A stretch of DNA of 64,000 bases, from NCBI GenBank assembly GCA_030148805.1, contig JASBSS010000018.1:124001-188000 (forward strand), given 5' to 3'. Below, one piece after another: positions 12,390-20,779 of this stretch; within the stretch, counting starts at the first letter, position 1; the number at the start of each line of letters is the position of its first letter. Source of the stretch: Thiogranum sp. (GTDB taxonomy: Bacteria; Pseudomonadota; Gammaproteobacteria; DSM-19610). The notes beneath the pieces were generated by a model, which saw only the letters and a program-made list of their open reading frames with translations, did not search any database and was not told the origin of the DNA. The position numbers were made by a program, and so were the translations under genes.

Positions 12390-12463
12390 ATGTAGCATAC
12401 CTGACTTCCTCTCGCGCCGCCTATGTTACCATCCTGGCCGCGACGTGAAATTTAACATCTTTT

Positions 12464-14689
12464 ATGAATCGAGACATAGCCTCTATGAGAGCGGGCAAAG
12501 CGCCTGGCAAAAACGGCGGCGGCGGACTGGCCGAACCCCTGCGGCGCCTGGTCGAAGCCAGACACCACGACCCCTTTCAGGTACTGGGACGGCAGCGGGA
12601 AAACGGCCGCGGTGTGGTGCGCGCCTTTCTTCCCTTTTGCGACGACGTACGCATTGTCGGAACCGGTCAGTGCCTGGCGCGAGTCGCTGACACCGATCTG
12701 TTCGAGTGGCACGGCGAGGGCGACGCTCTGGCGACGCACTACCAGCTAAGCTGGACCGAGCGGGACGGCACCCGGCGCACCGCTTATGACCCCTACACGT
12801 TCGCACCGCTGATCGGCGATCTCGATCTCCACCTGTTTGGCGAAGGCAAACATTTGCACGTCTGGCGGGTTTTCGGCGCGCATCTGTGCACCGTCGACGG
12901 TATTGCCGGCACCCGTTTCGCCGTCTGGGCCCCGGGCGCCGAGCGCGTCAGCGTGGTGGGCGACTGGAACCACTGGGACGGGCGCCGCCATCCCATGCGG
13001 GTACGCGGCAGCAGCGGTGTGTGGGAATTGTTCATCCCTGGCATCGACGCCCACACCTTATACAAATTCGAAATCCGCAACCGCCATCATGGGACGGTCC
13101 ACGTCAAATCCGACCCCTACGGCCGTGGGTTCGAACTGCGCCCGGGCACCGCCTCGGCGGTGCAGCCGCACCCCGGACACCAGTGGCAAGACGACGCCTG
13201 GATGCAGGCGCGGGCGCAACGCAACTGGCTGCACGAACCTATGTCCATCTACGAGGTTCACCTCGGCTCCTGGCAACGGGATCCCCAGGGCGGGTTCATA
13301 AACTATCGCACGCTGGCAGAATGGCTGGTCAACTATCTGCGCGAAACCGGCTTCACCCACATCGAACTCCTGCCGATCACCGAGCATCCGCTCGACGCCT
13401 CGTGGGGTTATCAGACCACCGGCTATTTCGCGCCGACAAGCCGTTTCGGTAGCCCGGACGACTTGCGCTACCTGGTCGACCACTGTCATCGCAACGGCAT
13501 CGGCGTCCTCCTCGACTGGGCGCCCGGCCACTTTCCCAAGGACGATTTCGCCCTGGCCCGCTTCGACGGCACTCCGCTGTACGAACACGAAGACCCGCGC
13601 CGGGGCGAGCACCGCGACTGGGGCACGCTGATTTTCAACTACGGGCGCAATGAAGTGCGCAATTTTCTCATCTCCAGCGCCATGTACTGGCTGGAGGAAA
13701 TGCACCTCGACGGACTGCGGGTGGACGCGGTCGCCTCGATGCTCTACCTGGACTATTCACGCGATCCGGGCGACTGGATGCCCAATGAGTACGGTGGCCG
13801 GGAGAATCTGGAAGCCATCCATTTTCTGCGCCATCTCAATCAGGTCACCCACGCCGAGCAGCCCGGCAGCCTGATCATCGCCGAGGAGTCCACCGCCTGG
13901 CCCCAGGTCACCCGACCGGTCGACGGCGGCGGCCTGGGTTTCAGTATGAAATGGAACATGGGCTGGATGCATGACACGCTCGACTACATGAGCAAAGAGC
14001 CGGTGCACCGGAAATTCCATCATCACGAACTGACCTTCGGCCTGTTGTACGCGTTCCACGAAAACTTCGTCCTGCCCTTCTCGCACGACGAGGTAGTACA
14101 CGGCAAAGGCTCGATGCTGGACAAAATGCCCGGCGATTCCTGGCAGCGCTTTGGCAATCTGCGTCTGCTCTACACCTTCATGTTCACCTATCCGGGAAAA
14201 AAGCTGTTGTTCATGGGCAGCGAATTCGGCCAGTATGCCGAGTGGAATTTCGACGCTTCGCTCGACTGGGAACTGCTGAAGCAGGAACGTCATGCTGGAC
14301 TGAAACACCTGGTGCACGATCTCAATCACCTGTATCGCGAGCAGCCGGCGCTCTATTACCATGACTTCCAGGCCGAGGGCTTTCACTGGATCGACTGCGA
14401 CGACGCCGATCAGTCGCTATTGAGCTACTACCGGCAGGGTAAAGACCAGATAGCGGTGGTGGTGCTGAATTTCACCCCCGTGCCGCGCAACGGCTTTCGT
14501 CTGGGCGTGCCGCAAGCGGGAGACTACCGCCTGCGCCTGAATTCCGATTCGAGTTATTACAGCGGCAGCAACATGCCGGTCTGGGCGCAGCACCAGGCCG
14601 AGGCGGTCAGCTGGATGCACCAGTCGCATTCCATCGTCATCGACCTGCCGCCCCTGGCCGGCCTGATACTGCTGAAAAACATCGATTGA
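12464..14689 (+). CDS. glgB: 1,4-alpha-glucan branching enzyme, GH13
   Basis: GlgB introduces alpha-1,6 branches into glycogen. The product has 741 residues, close to the E. coli enzyme. The layout is an N-terminal CBM48-type region ([22 protein letters not shown]), a GH13 barrel, then a C-terminal beta domain. The nucleophile is Asp421 in [17 protein letters not shown] and the acid is Glu474 in IIAEEST; the 53-residue spacing matches D405/E458 of E. coli. [12 protein letters not shown] is the third catalytic segment. A TATGTT hexamer near 12422 may be part of its promoter, but no convincing -35 is seen. Confidence 0.98.
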   Translation: MNRDIASMRAGKAPGKNGGGGLAEPLRRLVEARHHDPFQVLGRQRENGRGVVRAFLPFCDDVRIVGTGQCLARVADTDLFEWHGEGDALATHYQLSWTERDGTRRTAYDPYTFAPLIGDLDLHLFGEGKHLHVWRVFGAHLCTVDGIAGTRFAVWAPGAERVSVVGDWNHWDGRRHPMRVRGSSGVWELFIPGIDAHTLYKFEIRNRHHGTVHVKSDPYGRGFELRPGTASAVQPHPGHQWQDDAWMQARAQRNWLHEPMSIYEVHLGSWQRDPQGGFINYRTLAEWLVNYLRETGFTHIELLPITEHPLDASWGYQTTGYFAPTSRFGSPDDLRYLVDHCHRNGIGVLLDWAPGHFPKDDFALARFDGTPLYEHEDPRRGEHRDWGTLIFNYGRNEVRNFLISSAMYWLEEMHLDGLRVDAVASMLYLDYSRDPGDWMPNEYGGRENLEAIHFLRHLNQVTHAEQPGSLIIAEESTAWPQVTRPVDGGGLGFSMKWNMGWMHDTLDYMSKEPVHRKFHHHELTFGLLYAFHENFVLPFSHDEVVHGKGSMLDKMPGDSWQRFGNLRLLYTFMFTYPGKKLLFMGSEFGQYAEWNFDASLDWELLKQERHAGLKHLVHDLNHLYREQPALYYHDFQAEGFHWIDCDDADQSLLSYYRQGKDQIAVVVLNFTPVPRNGFRLGVPQAGDYRLRLNSDSSYYSGSNMPVWAQHQAEAVSWMHQSHSIVIDLPPLAGLILLKNID

Positions 14690-14764
14690 CTTGATTTAAG
14701 CGACGCATGCGCCTATTACCTCTGTAGCGAGTCGATTCCTTCGCCATCTCGCTCGGAGGTTGCC

Positions 14765-15556
14765 GTGCTTCAGATCCGTCCGCCCGCCGTGGCCGGGCTG
14801 TTCTATCCCGAACACCCCGAACCACTGCGACGGCAGATAGAATCGCTCCTGGGTGCCGCGGGCCCGGCCGGTGGCGGACGCCCGCGCGCCTTGGTGGTGC
14901 CTCATGCCGGCTACGTCTATTCGGGTCCGATAGCCGCCAGCGCCTACCGGCTGGTGCAGGGACTGCGCGGCGAAATCACCCGCGTGGTACTGCTGGGACC
15001 GGCCCACCGGGTGGCCTTCAAGGGCGTGGCTGCCTCCGCGATGAGCCACTTTGCCACGCCTTTGGGTCAGGTAGAGATCGATCACGACGCATTGCAGGCC
15101 TCGCCGCGCTTGCCTCAGCTGCGCGTTTTCGAAGCCGCCCACCGCGACGAGCACAGCCTCGAAGTCCAACTACCTTTCTTACAAATCTTACTCGGCCCGG
15201 ACTTTCGTCTGCTGCCGCTGCTGGTCGGCGACGCCGACGGCAAAACCGTGCTCGAAGTCGTCGAAGCGCTCTGGGGCGGTCCCGAAACACTGATTCTGGT
15301 CAGTTCCGACCTCAGCCACTATCACGACTACCGCAGTGCGCAACGACTCGACAGCGCCACCTCGCGGGCGATCGAGCGCCTCGACCCGAGCGCCATCGGC
15401 GCCGAGCAGGCCTGCGGCCGCAACCCGTTGCGCGGGCTGCTGCTGGCCGCGCGCCGGCACGGGCTGCGCGCCACCACGCTGGATCTGCGCAACTCCGGCG
15501 ACACCGCCGGCAACCGCGACCGGGTGGTCGGCTATGGCGCCTATGCCTTTGTCTGA
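14765..15556 (+). CDS. amrB: AmmeMemoRadiSam system protein B (Memo family)
   Basis: A 263-residue Memo-family protein starting at GTG 14765 behind a GGAGG ribosome site. Memo proteins are related to extradiol dioxygenases and use metal-binding histidines; candidate positions are in VPHAGYVYSG, LGPAHRVAFKG and SSDLSHYHDY. The family also has the DEHSLEVQLPFLQ segment. The gene overlaps the AMMECR1 gene, a pairing seen in many bacteria and archaea, usually with a radical SAM protein. The function of the system is unknown, and no radical SAM partner lies in this window. Confidence 0.9.
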   Translation: MLQIRPPAVAGLFYPEHPEPLRRQIESLLGAAGPAGGGRPRALVVPHAGYVYSGPIAASAYRLVQGLRGEITRVVLLGPAHRVAFKGVAASAMSHFATPLGQVEIDHDALQASPRLPQLRVFEAAHRDEHSLEVQLPFLQILLGPDFRLLPLLVGDADGKTVLEVVEALWGGPETLILVSSDLSHYHDYRSAQRLDSATSRAIERLDPSAIGAEQACGRNPLRGLLLAARRHGLRATTLDLRNSGDTAGNRDRVVGYGAYAFV

Positions 15557-16118
15557 AACGCAACGCAGCGTGCTGCTGGACGTCGCGCGCCGGGCGGTGC
15601 AACACGGGTTGGAGCACGGCAGGGCGATGACGCCCGAGCTGCGCGGCCAGCGCGCGCTCGCCGAGCAGGGCGCCAGCTTCGTCACCCTGCACTGCCGCCA
15701 GCGCCTGCGTGGTTGCATTGGCAGCCTGCAAGCCAGCCGCCCGCTGCTGCTCGATGTCGCCGCAAACGCCTATGCCGCGGCCTTCCAGGACCCGCGCTTC
15801 CCACCGCTGGGTGCGCAAGAGGAGCCCCATCTGCGCATCGGCGTCTCCGTGCTTTCGGCGCCGAGCCAGTTGCAATTTCACGACCAGCAGGACCTGCTGA
15901 ATCAACTGCGCCCGGGTATCGATGGACTGATTCTGGAGGCGCAGGGCCATCGGGGCACGTTCCTGCCGGCCGTGTGGCGGCAACTGGGCGACGCCGCGCA
16001 ATTCCTCGCGCAATTGAAAGTAAAAGCCGGCCTGAGGGAGGACTACTGGTCGGAGAGCGTGAAAATCTGGCGCTATACCACCGACAGCTTCGAGGAAAAT
16101 CAGCTGCCTGAGCCTTGA
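15543..16118 (+). CDS. amrA: AmmeMemoRadiSam system protein A (AMMECR1 domain)
   Basis: A product of about 191 residues from ATG 15543 (MPLSETQRSVLLDVARRAV); ATG 15534 is the alternative. It overlaps the end of amrB by 14 bases or more, which suggests coupling. The hallmark AMMECR1 motif LRGCIGS is present, followed by QDPRFPPLGAQEEPHLRIGVSVLS and GLREDYWSESVKIWRY. The family is cytoplasmic and of unknown biochemical role. The 3' end overlaps the end of the opposing pentapeptide-repeat gene by 19 bases. Confidence 0.9.
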   Translation: MPLSETQRSVLLDVARRAVQHGLEHGRAMTPELRGQRALAEQGASFVTLHCRQRLRGCIGSLQASRPLLLDVAANAYAAAFQDPRFPPLGAQEEPHLRIGVSVLSAPSQLQFHDQQDLLNQLRPGIDGLILEAQGHRGTFLPAVWRQLGDAAQFLAQLKVKAGLREDYWSESVKIWRYTTDSFEENQLPEP

Positions 16119-17020
16119 TGAGGCTGGTTGCAAACACCGACGGACCCGGGCAGACAGGGGCGATGGTCGATCCAGATGGCGTGACTGAGATCGGCCCCGG
16201 TCAGATCGGCGCCCTCGAGACGCGCGTCGCTCAGGTTCGCGTAGGCCAGATTGGCATGGTTGAAGTGGGCAAAGCGCAGATCTGCGCCGTGGGCGGCGAC
16301 GCCGACCAGGCGGGCGTGGCTGAGGTCGACATGACGCAGCCTGCCGCCGTTGAGGGAGGCGTACTCGAGATTGACGCCTTGCATGCTCGCACCGCTGAGA
16401 TCGGCGGCGTCCAGGCGCACGTTGCGCAGACTGGCACCCACCAGGTCGGCGCGGCGATATTGCTGTCCGGCGAGATCGCATCCGTTCCAGTTCACGCCGG
16501 GCCTGGCACCGGCAGAACATTCAGGCGGCGGCGGTGACGCTCGCAAGCTCTCCGCCAGGTAGCTTAGCGCCAGGCCCAGAACCACCAGCGCGGCGAGCGT
16601 CAAGGGATAACGATACAACCCCTGATGGCACTGGCTTTCGCGCAACAGCGCCGCGCGCAGCTCCCGGTAGCGCAGGCTATCCGCGCCCTCGCTGCGGCGA
16701 CGTTCCCGGCCACTGCGACGGTTGGCGACCCCCGGGGATGGCGGGCCCTGGCGGTCGCGGCGGTCGCGCGGCCGACGCTCGTCTTCGCGCAGTCTGGCCA
16801 TGAACAGCTGGTGCAGATTTTCCTCCGTCGGGGGTAGCTTCATCACCTCCGGGACGAGTTCCGGATGCTGCTCCAGGGAGCTCCACTCCCCCCCTTCCTG
16901 ACGCACTTCATCGCGTTGACGGATACGCCCCAACAAAATATAGCGGCTGATCTGCCGGTCGGGATAGGGCCCCCGAATCACCCCATCACGTCGTGTGTAC
17001 CACAATGTGCGTCGTTGCAT
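16100..17020 (-). CDS. GYF-like domain, membrane helix and pentapeptide-repeat protein
   Basis: A product of about 306 residues from ATG 17020 (MQRRTLWYTRRDGVIRGPY). Residues 6-57 resemble GYF_2/DUF4339-type domains, with the GP turn and W45. Residues 60-115 are highly charged and Arg-rich. Residues 139-157 form one membrane helix (LTLAALVVLGLALSYLAE). Residues 176-283 carry pentapeptide repeats such as ADLVGASLRN, ADLSGASMQG and ADLTGADLSH, which should fold into a right-handed quadrilateral helix. By charge the N-terminal half would be cytoplasmic and the repeat domain periplasmic. Function unknown. It converges on amrA and is divergent from the fliK-like gene. Confidence 0.8.
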   Translation of the reverse strand: MQRRTLWYTRRDGVIRGPYPDRQISRYILLGRIRQRDEVRQEGGEWSSLEQHPELVPEVMKLPPTEENLHQLFMARLREDERRPRDRRDRQGPPSPGVANRRSGRERRRSEGADSLRYRELRAALLRESQCHQGLYRYPLTLAALVVLGLALSYLAESLRASPPPPECSAGARPGVNWNGCDLAGQQYRRADLVGASLRNVRLDAADLSGASMQGVNLEYASLNGGRLRHVDLSHARLVGVAAHGADLRFAHFNHANLAYANLSDARLEGADLTGADLSHAIWIDHRPCLPGSVGVCNQPHQGSGS

Positions 17021-17120
17021 AACCCATTCCAATCTCAGCGCGTCGCCCGCGCGGCGGCGTTCACATCGCTGGCCAAATCCTGCACTATAGATAGCCGTTA
17101 CCATCCACTACGATGACTTT

Positions 17121-18596
17121 ATGGAACCCTCCGGCCCCACATCGGGCACCCCACCCCCGCTGCCCAGACTGACCGCCCAGGCGCCAGCGCCCTTGCAGGT
17201 GGGGCAACTGCTGCAAGCCAGCGTGGTGGAAAACAGCGCTGGAAGAATCCTGCTCGCCCTAGGTCATCGGCAGCTCAGTGCCGAGTCTTCACTGCCGTTC
17301 AAGACCGGTGAGGTGTTGACCCTGGAAGTGCGCAGCCTTGGCGCGCGGCCCGTATTGAAAGTGATCGCGAGCTTGCAGGAAAGCGCCAGCGCCCAAGCCA
17401 TCCGCAACCTGTTGCCGCGCTACGGGGCCAGTACCCCCCTGCTCGCCAGCCTGCCGCGTCTGACCCAGGCGGCCGCCGGCACCCTGCCGGCACCGCTGCA
17501 GGCCAGCGTAGCGGCCCTGTTGCGCGCCCTCCCGGATCGCGAAACGGTATCCCAACCCCGTGGACTGCGCGCCGCCATCGAGCGCTCGGGCAGTTTTCTG
17601 GAACAGAACCTGCTGTTGAGTGCGGCCCAGACACCGCGCCCGGTGACCCTCGAGAACGACTTCAAGGCGGCGCTGCTGCGCCTACAGGCCCTGTTGCGCG
17701 GGCTGTCGGGGGAGGCGGCGACCCGCAACCCGGCGCCACCGGCGCCCAGCCGCCCCGACCAGACCCGGGCGGCGCCCACCCCGCCGTCGCCGCCGACCTC
17801 CGGCAACGCCGGCAACGACGCCGATCCAGACGCCCCCCGCCCCGCCCCATCCGGCCCGGCGGCTCGGCCGGTCGGCAAGCCCGGCGCACCGCTCCCCCCA
17901 GCGTTGCAGCGCCTGGTACGCCAGGCGGCCAGCGCTGGCAGCACTCCGACGCGCCCGGCGACGGCATCGTTGCCGCCGGGCCCGGCCACCGGGGCTGGCA
18001 CCGCGGCTGCCCCGGCAGCGCCAAGCGGTGCGCTTGCGCCCCCCCCGCCGCCCCCCTTGCCCGGTGCCGTGCCCGCGGCCCAACCGGCGGTGCAAAGCAC
18101 GCTGGACTTTGCCGCCGGCCCGGGTCAGTGGCGCCTCGATTTGCTGCAACAGACCGAAGCGGCGCTGGCGCGTATCCATCTCAATCAACTCGCCAGCCTG
18201 CCGCGCGAGGGCGATCACCGGCTGATGGAATGGCTGTTCGATCTGCCGGTAAGACGGGCAGAAGAGATCGACCTGTGGTCGGTACGCCTGCGTCGAGAGA
18301 ACGAACCGCAGCAGCACAGCGAGGCGCCGGCGTCGGGCTGGTCGCTCCAACTGGCCTTCGACCTGCCCGGGCTCGGCCCGATGCAGGCGCAGATCAACCT
18401 GCGGGGCGAACGCGTCTCCACCCATTTCCGTACCACTCGGCCAGAGACCTTGCCGCTGGTGCGCGAGCACCTGCACGAGCTGCGCAGCTCGCTGCTCGCG
18501 GCGGGTCTCCAGATCGGGGAAATCGACTGTCGCCCCGGACGCCTCGACCCTGGGCCCGGCATACCGCCAGGCCCCTTGATAGACGAGAAAGCATGA
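17121..18596 (+). CDS. FliK-like flagellar hook-length control domain protein
   Basis: A 491-residue protein whose C-terminal third matches the FliK/Flg_hook domain (LQLAFDLPGLGPMQAQINLRG). The middle (about residues 195-320) is Pro/Ala-rich and looks unstructured, as in FliK proteins. A second, canonical fliK lies at 40926-42191 after fliJ, so this one is an extra copy. Its stop overlaps the start of a stand-alone FlhB C-terminal domain by four bases (ATGA), mirroring the FliK-FlhB functional pair. The upstream 100 bases hold overlapping TATA-like hexamers for both strands (17084-17091) and no clear -35. Confidence 0.8.
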   Translation: MEPSGPTSGTPPPLPRLTAQAPAPLQVGQLLQASVVENSAGRILLALGHRQLSAESSLPFKTGEVLTLEVRSLGARPVLKVIASLQESASAQAIRNLLPRYGASTPLLASLPRLTQAAAGTLPAPLQASVAALLRALPDRETVSQPRGLRAAIERSGSFLEQNLLLSAAQTPRPVTLENDFKAALLRLQALLRGLSGEAATRNPAPPAPSRPDQTRAAPTPPSPPTSGNAGNDADPDAPRPAPSGPAARPVGKPGAPLPPALQRLVRQAASAGSTPTRPATASLPPGPATGAGTAAAPAAPSGALAPPPPPPLPGAVPAAQPAVQSTLDFAAGPGQWRLDLLQQTEAALARIHLNQLASLPREGDHRLMEWLFDLPVRRAEEIDLWSVRLRRENEPQQHSEAPASGWSLQLAFDLPGLGPMQAQINLRGERVSTHFRTTRPETLPLVREHLHELRSSLLAAGLQIGEIDCRPGRLDPGPGIPPGPLIDEKA

Positions 18597-18877
18597 GCGA
18601 GAACCAGACCCGGACCGCCACCCTGGCCGTGGCGCTGCAATACGATGGCGAGCAGGCTCCGCGGGTGACGGCCAGCGGGCGCCACCGCGTGGCCGAAGAG
18701 ATCGTCCGGCTGGCGCGCCAGCATGATATCCCGCTACAGGAAAACGAACCGCTCGCGGGGCTGTTGGCGAAAGTGGAATTGGGCGAGGAGATTCCCGCCG
18801 CGCTCTATCTGGCCGTGGCGCAGGTTATTGCCTTTGCCTATCAATTGTCGGGGAAGACACCGCCGGAGAGAACCTAG
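18593..18877 (+). CDS. flhX: Stand-alone FlhB C-terminal domain protein (FlhX / EscU-YscU switch family)
   Basis: A 94-residue soluble protein matching the FlhB cytoplasmic domain downstream of the autocleavage site. Compare AVALQYDGEQAPRVTASGRHRVAEEIVRLARQHDIPLQENEPLAGLLAKVELGEEIPAALYLAVAQVIAF with the C-terminus of the full-length FlhB at 32876. It lacks the membrane part and the NPTH-type site. In other bacteria such proteins can replace the cleaved FlhB-CC fragment in substrate switching. Translationally coupled to the FliK-like gene; converges on the DUF2802 gene with nine bases between them. Confidence 0.88.
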   Translation: MSENQTRTATLAVALQYDGEQAPRVTASGRHRVAEEIVRLARQHDIPLQENEPLAGLLAKVELGEEIPAALYLAVAQVIAFAYQLSGKTPPERT

Positions 18878-18886
18878 TCGACGGGT

Positions 18887-19279
18887 TCAGGAAGCCCGCT
18901 GCATCATGATCAACAACTCGGCCTCGCCGCGGGTGAGCCCGCAGGTCTGCATCAACTCATCGATGTCCGCGCCATGGGTCACCAACTGACTGGCCTGCGA
19001 ATAGGGCCGCTCGACGGCCGTCTGCATATCCTGCCGATTCTGGCGCTCGACAATCCGCTGGACCTGCTGCTCGAGCCTGACGACGTGCTCGCCGGCACCC
19101 ATCGAGGCGCTGCACAGGGCGCCGATCTCCTGCTCCAGCTGCTGTAATTGCTCGCGCAGGTTGCGACCCTCGTCGACCAGATCGGCGGCCAGGAGCCGTG
19201 TCCGGCGCAGCCAATAACCCTGGTAGACGGTGGCAAGCCCGGCGAGCACACACACGGTAATCAATAGCGTCATGACCAT
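18887..19279 (-). CDS. DUF2802 family protein, last gene of the cheW operon
   Basis: A 130-residue protein. An N-terminal hydrophobic helix (VMTLLITVCVLAGLATVYQGYWL) is followed by a coiled-coil-like segment with Gln/Glu heptads (LREQLQQLEQEIGAL) and a C-terminal helix motif YSQASQLVTHGADIDELMQTCGLTRGEAELLIMM. That last part resembles a small helix-turn-helix-like unit common in DUF2802 proteins next to cheW. GAGG precedes ATG 19279 by seven bases. It begins nine bases after a small ORF. Function unknown; the location suggests a membrane-linked partner of the polar chemotaxis apparatus. Confidence 0.85.
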   Translation of the reverse strand: MVMTLLITVCVLAGLATVYQGYWLRRTRLLAADLVDEGRNLREQLQQLEQEIGALCSASMGAGEHVVRLEQQVQRIVERQNRQDMQTAVERPYSQASQLVTHGADIDELMQTCGLTRGEAELLIMMQRAS

Positions 19280-19288
19280 CCCTACACC

Positions 19289-19471
19289 TCAGGCGTATTC
19301 GTCGATGTGACCAGGAGAGCCATCATTGCCACGCCGCTCGCCCGACTTGTTGCCGGCGCCATCGCGCTCGCCGGGCTTGCGTTGCGGCGATTGCCTGTCG
19401 CGTTCCCGGCCTGTCGCCGGACGCGCCGGGGGGATACGGTAGGCGGGCTGCAGCTTGTCGATTTCGCCCAC
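19289..19471 (-). CDS. Small hydrophilic protein between cheW and the DUF2802 gene
   Basis: A 60-codon ORF beginning with GTG 19471, 37 bases after the cheW stop and ending nine bases before the DUF2802 gene. The product starts VGEIDKLQPAYRIPPARP, is rich in Arg, Gly, Pro and Asp, has no membrane segment and ends HIDEYA. The tight fit in the operon favours a real gene, and the ordered ends with a variable basic middle suggest a small docking or linker protein. No family assignment is possible from sequence alone. Confidence 0.55.
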   Translation of the reverse strand: MGEIDKLQPAYRIPPARPATGRERDRQSPQRKPGERDGAGNKSGERRGNDGSPGHIDEYA

Positions 19472-19508
19472 AGCGACATACCCCGGCTTCCGGTGCGAGA
19501 CGACCGAC

Positions 19509-19991
19509 CTACAGGTCGGCGATCTCGTCCCACTCCTGATCGGTGAGCAGCTTGTTCAGATCCACCAGAATCAACAGCTCGCCATCGCGGCTGGCCACGC
19601 CCTGGATATAGCGGCTGCTCTCGTCGCTGCCCACGTTGGGCGCCGACTCGACCTCCGACATGGGCAGGTCCACGACCTCGGCCACACAATCGACCAGAAT
19701 GCCGACGACGTGCCGGGCGCCCTCGATAATGACAATGCGTGTGGCGTCGGTGACTTCGGTGGATTCCAGACCGAGCCGGATACGGGTATCGATAACCGTC
19801 ACCACGTTGCCGCGTAGATTGATGATGCCAAGCACATAGTGGGGAGCGCCAGGAACCGGTGCGACTTCCGACACCCGCAGAACCTCTTGCACCTGCATCA
19901 CGTTGATGCCATAGGTTTCGTCCGCGAGACGGAACGTAACCCACTGAATGATTGAATCATTAGAGTTAGCTTGTGCTGCCGCCTTGGTCAT
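19509..19991 (-). CDS. cheW: Chemotaxis coupling protein CheW
   Basis: CheW bridges chemoreceptors and the CheA kinase. From ATG 19991 the product has 160 residues; GAGG lies seven bases upstream. The single CheW domain starts at IIQWVTFRLADETYGINVMQVQEVLRV and includes VPGAPHYVLGIINLRGNVVTVIDTR. The C-terminus has LLILVDLNKLLTDQEWDEI. It is preceded by a strong sigma54 promoter (20069-20084) and followed by a small ORF and the DUF2802 gene. It is therefore separately transcribed from the cheY-parP operon, although read-through from parP is possible. Confidence 0.96.
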   Translation of the reverse strand: MTKAAAQANSNDSIIQWVTFRLADETYGINVMQVQEVLRVSEVAPVPGAPHYVLGIINLRGNVVTVIDTRIRLGLESTEVTDATRIVIIEGARHVVGILVDCVAEVVDLPMSEVESAPNVGSDESSRYIQGVASRDGELLILVDLNKLLTDQEWDEIADL

Positions 19992-20068
19992 ATCCAAACC
20001 TCGTATCGATAGATTTCGGACCCCTGAGGCGTCAAATTCCCGACGACCCCGGAGCTATATTCAATAAA

Positions 20069-20084
20069 TGCACCTTTCATGCCA
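20069..20084 (-). promoter_or_regulatory. Sigma54 (RpoN) promoter of cheW
   Basis: On the minus strand the site reads TGGCAT-GAAAG-GTGCA, with GG and GC ten bases apart as sigma54 requires, preceded by TT and followed by TT. The expected start is near 20057, giving a leader of about 66 nt. It lies in the 98-base gap between parP and cheW. Confidence 0.75.
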
Positions 20085-20095
20085 AATAGAAGGCC

Positions 20096-20779
20096 TCAGT
20101 CTCCGTCTGCCGCCAGCAGTCGGGTCAGACCGGCGACATCGACCAGCGCACAGCGGCGCTGGCGCACGGTGCCCGCCAGCCAGGGCCGCTTGCCACCCTC
20201 GCCGCGCCAGTTGACGTCGGCGGGATCCAGAACGAAGCGCTCACCGACGCGCGCGCACGCCAGCGCCCAGTCGCCCCGGGCGCTGAGCAACAGCTGGCGA
20301 CAGCGGGGCGCGGGGTCAGTGGCCAATCCGGCCACGTGTTGCGGCGGTAAAATCAACCGTGCCGTGTCGATCACCTTGACCTGTCGACCCGCATGCGTGA
20401 CCAGGCCGGCAACGAGAGACGCGCACCCGGGCACGGGAACCAGGGAATCGGCGCCGCTGATCACCCCGGAGAGTTCGGCCACCGGCACTGCAAGCGCCAA
20501 CCCTGCCACCTCGAACAGGCGTACTTCGAAGGGTGCAGCGGGCGCCGTGGGCGCAGCAACACCCGCGCCCCCTGGCGACACCGCAGCGTCCACCGAGGAC
20601 GTTGTCGGCGTTGCCGCTCGGCTTTCCGCCGGGGCCGGAGATTCAGGCAGGACGTCGTCCGCGGGTGCTCCCTCCAGGGCCGCGCCGCGCGCGACGGGGG
20701 GGGCGAGCAGGTCCTGGAGATAGGCATCCAAGGCCTGACTCTGATCCACCATGGCGTGAGGGCGGTTGGGGGGCTTCAT
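20096..20779 (-). CDS. parP: CheW-domain protein of the ParP type (polar chemotaxis array protein)
   Basis: A 227-residue protein. The N-terminal half is Ala/Pro-rich and low complexity (about residues 25-80). The C-terminal half is a CheW-like domain (FEVRLFEVAGLALAVPVAELSGV, then AGLVTHAGRQVKVIDTARLILP). In Vibrio and Pseudomonas the gene at this position encodes ParP, which links the ATPase ParC to CheA arrays at the pole. Its start overlaps the parC stop by four bases. Divergence from cheW itself supports a scaffold rather than a plain coupling role; the ParP label rests on synteny and domain layout. Confidence 0.82.
   Translation of the reverse strand: MKPPNRPHAMVDQSQALDAYLQDLLAPPVARGAALEGAPADDVLPESPAPAESRAATPTTSSVDAAVSPGGAGVAAPTAPAAPFEVRLFEVAGLALAVPVAELSGVISGADSLVPVPGCASLVAGLVTHAGRQVKVIDTARLILPPQHVAGLATDPAPRCRQLLLSARGDWALACARVGERFVLDPADVNWRGEGGKRPWLAGTVRQRRCALVDVAGLTRLLAADGD

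Noticed and set aside
14731-14758. Inverted repeat AGCGAG/CTCGCT between glgB and the Memo-like gene
   Set aside because: Only 6-bp arms with a 16-base loop and no T-run; too weak to call a terminator.
17070-17084. A sigma54-like TGGCCA...TGCA upstream of the FliK-like gene
   Set aside because: GG and GC are nine bases apart instead of the required ten.
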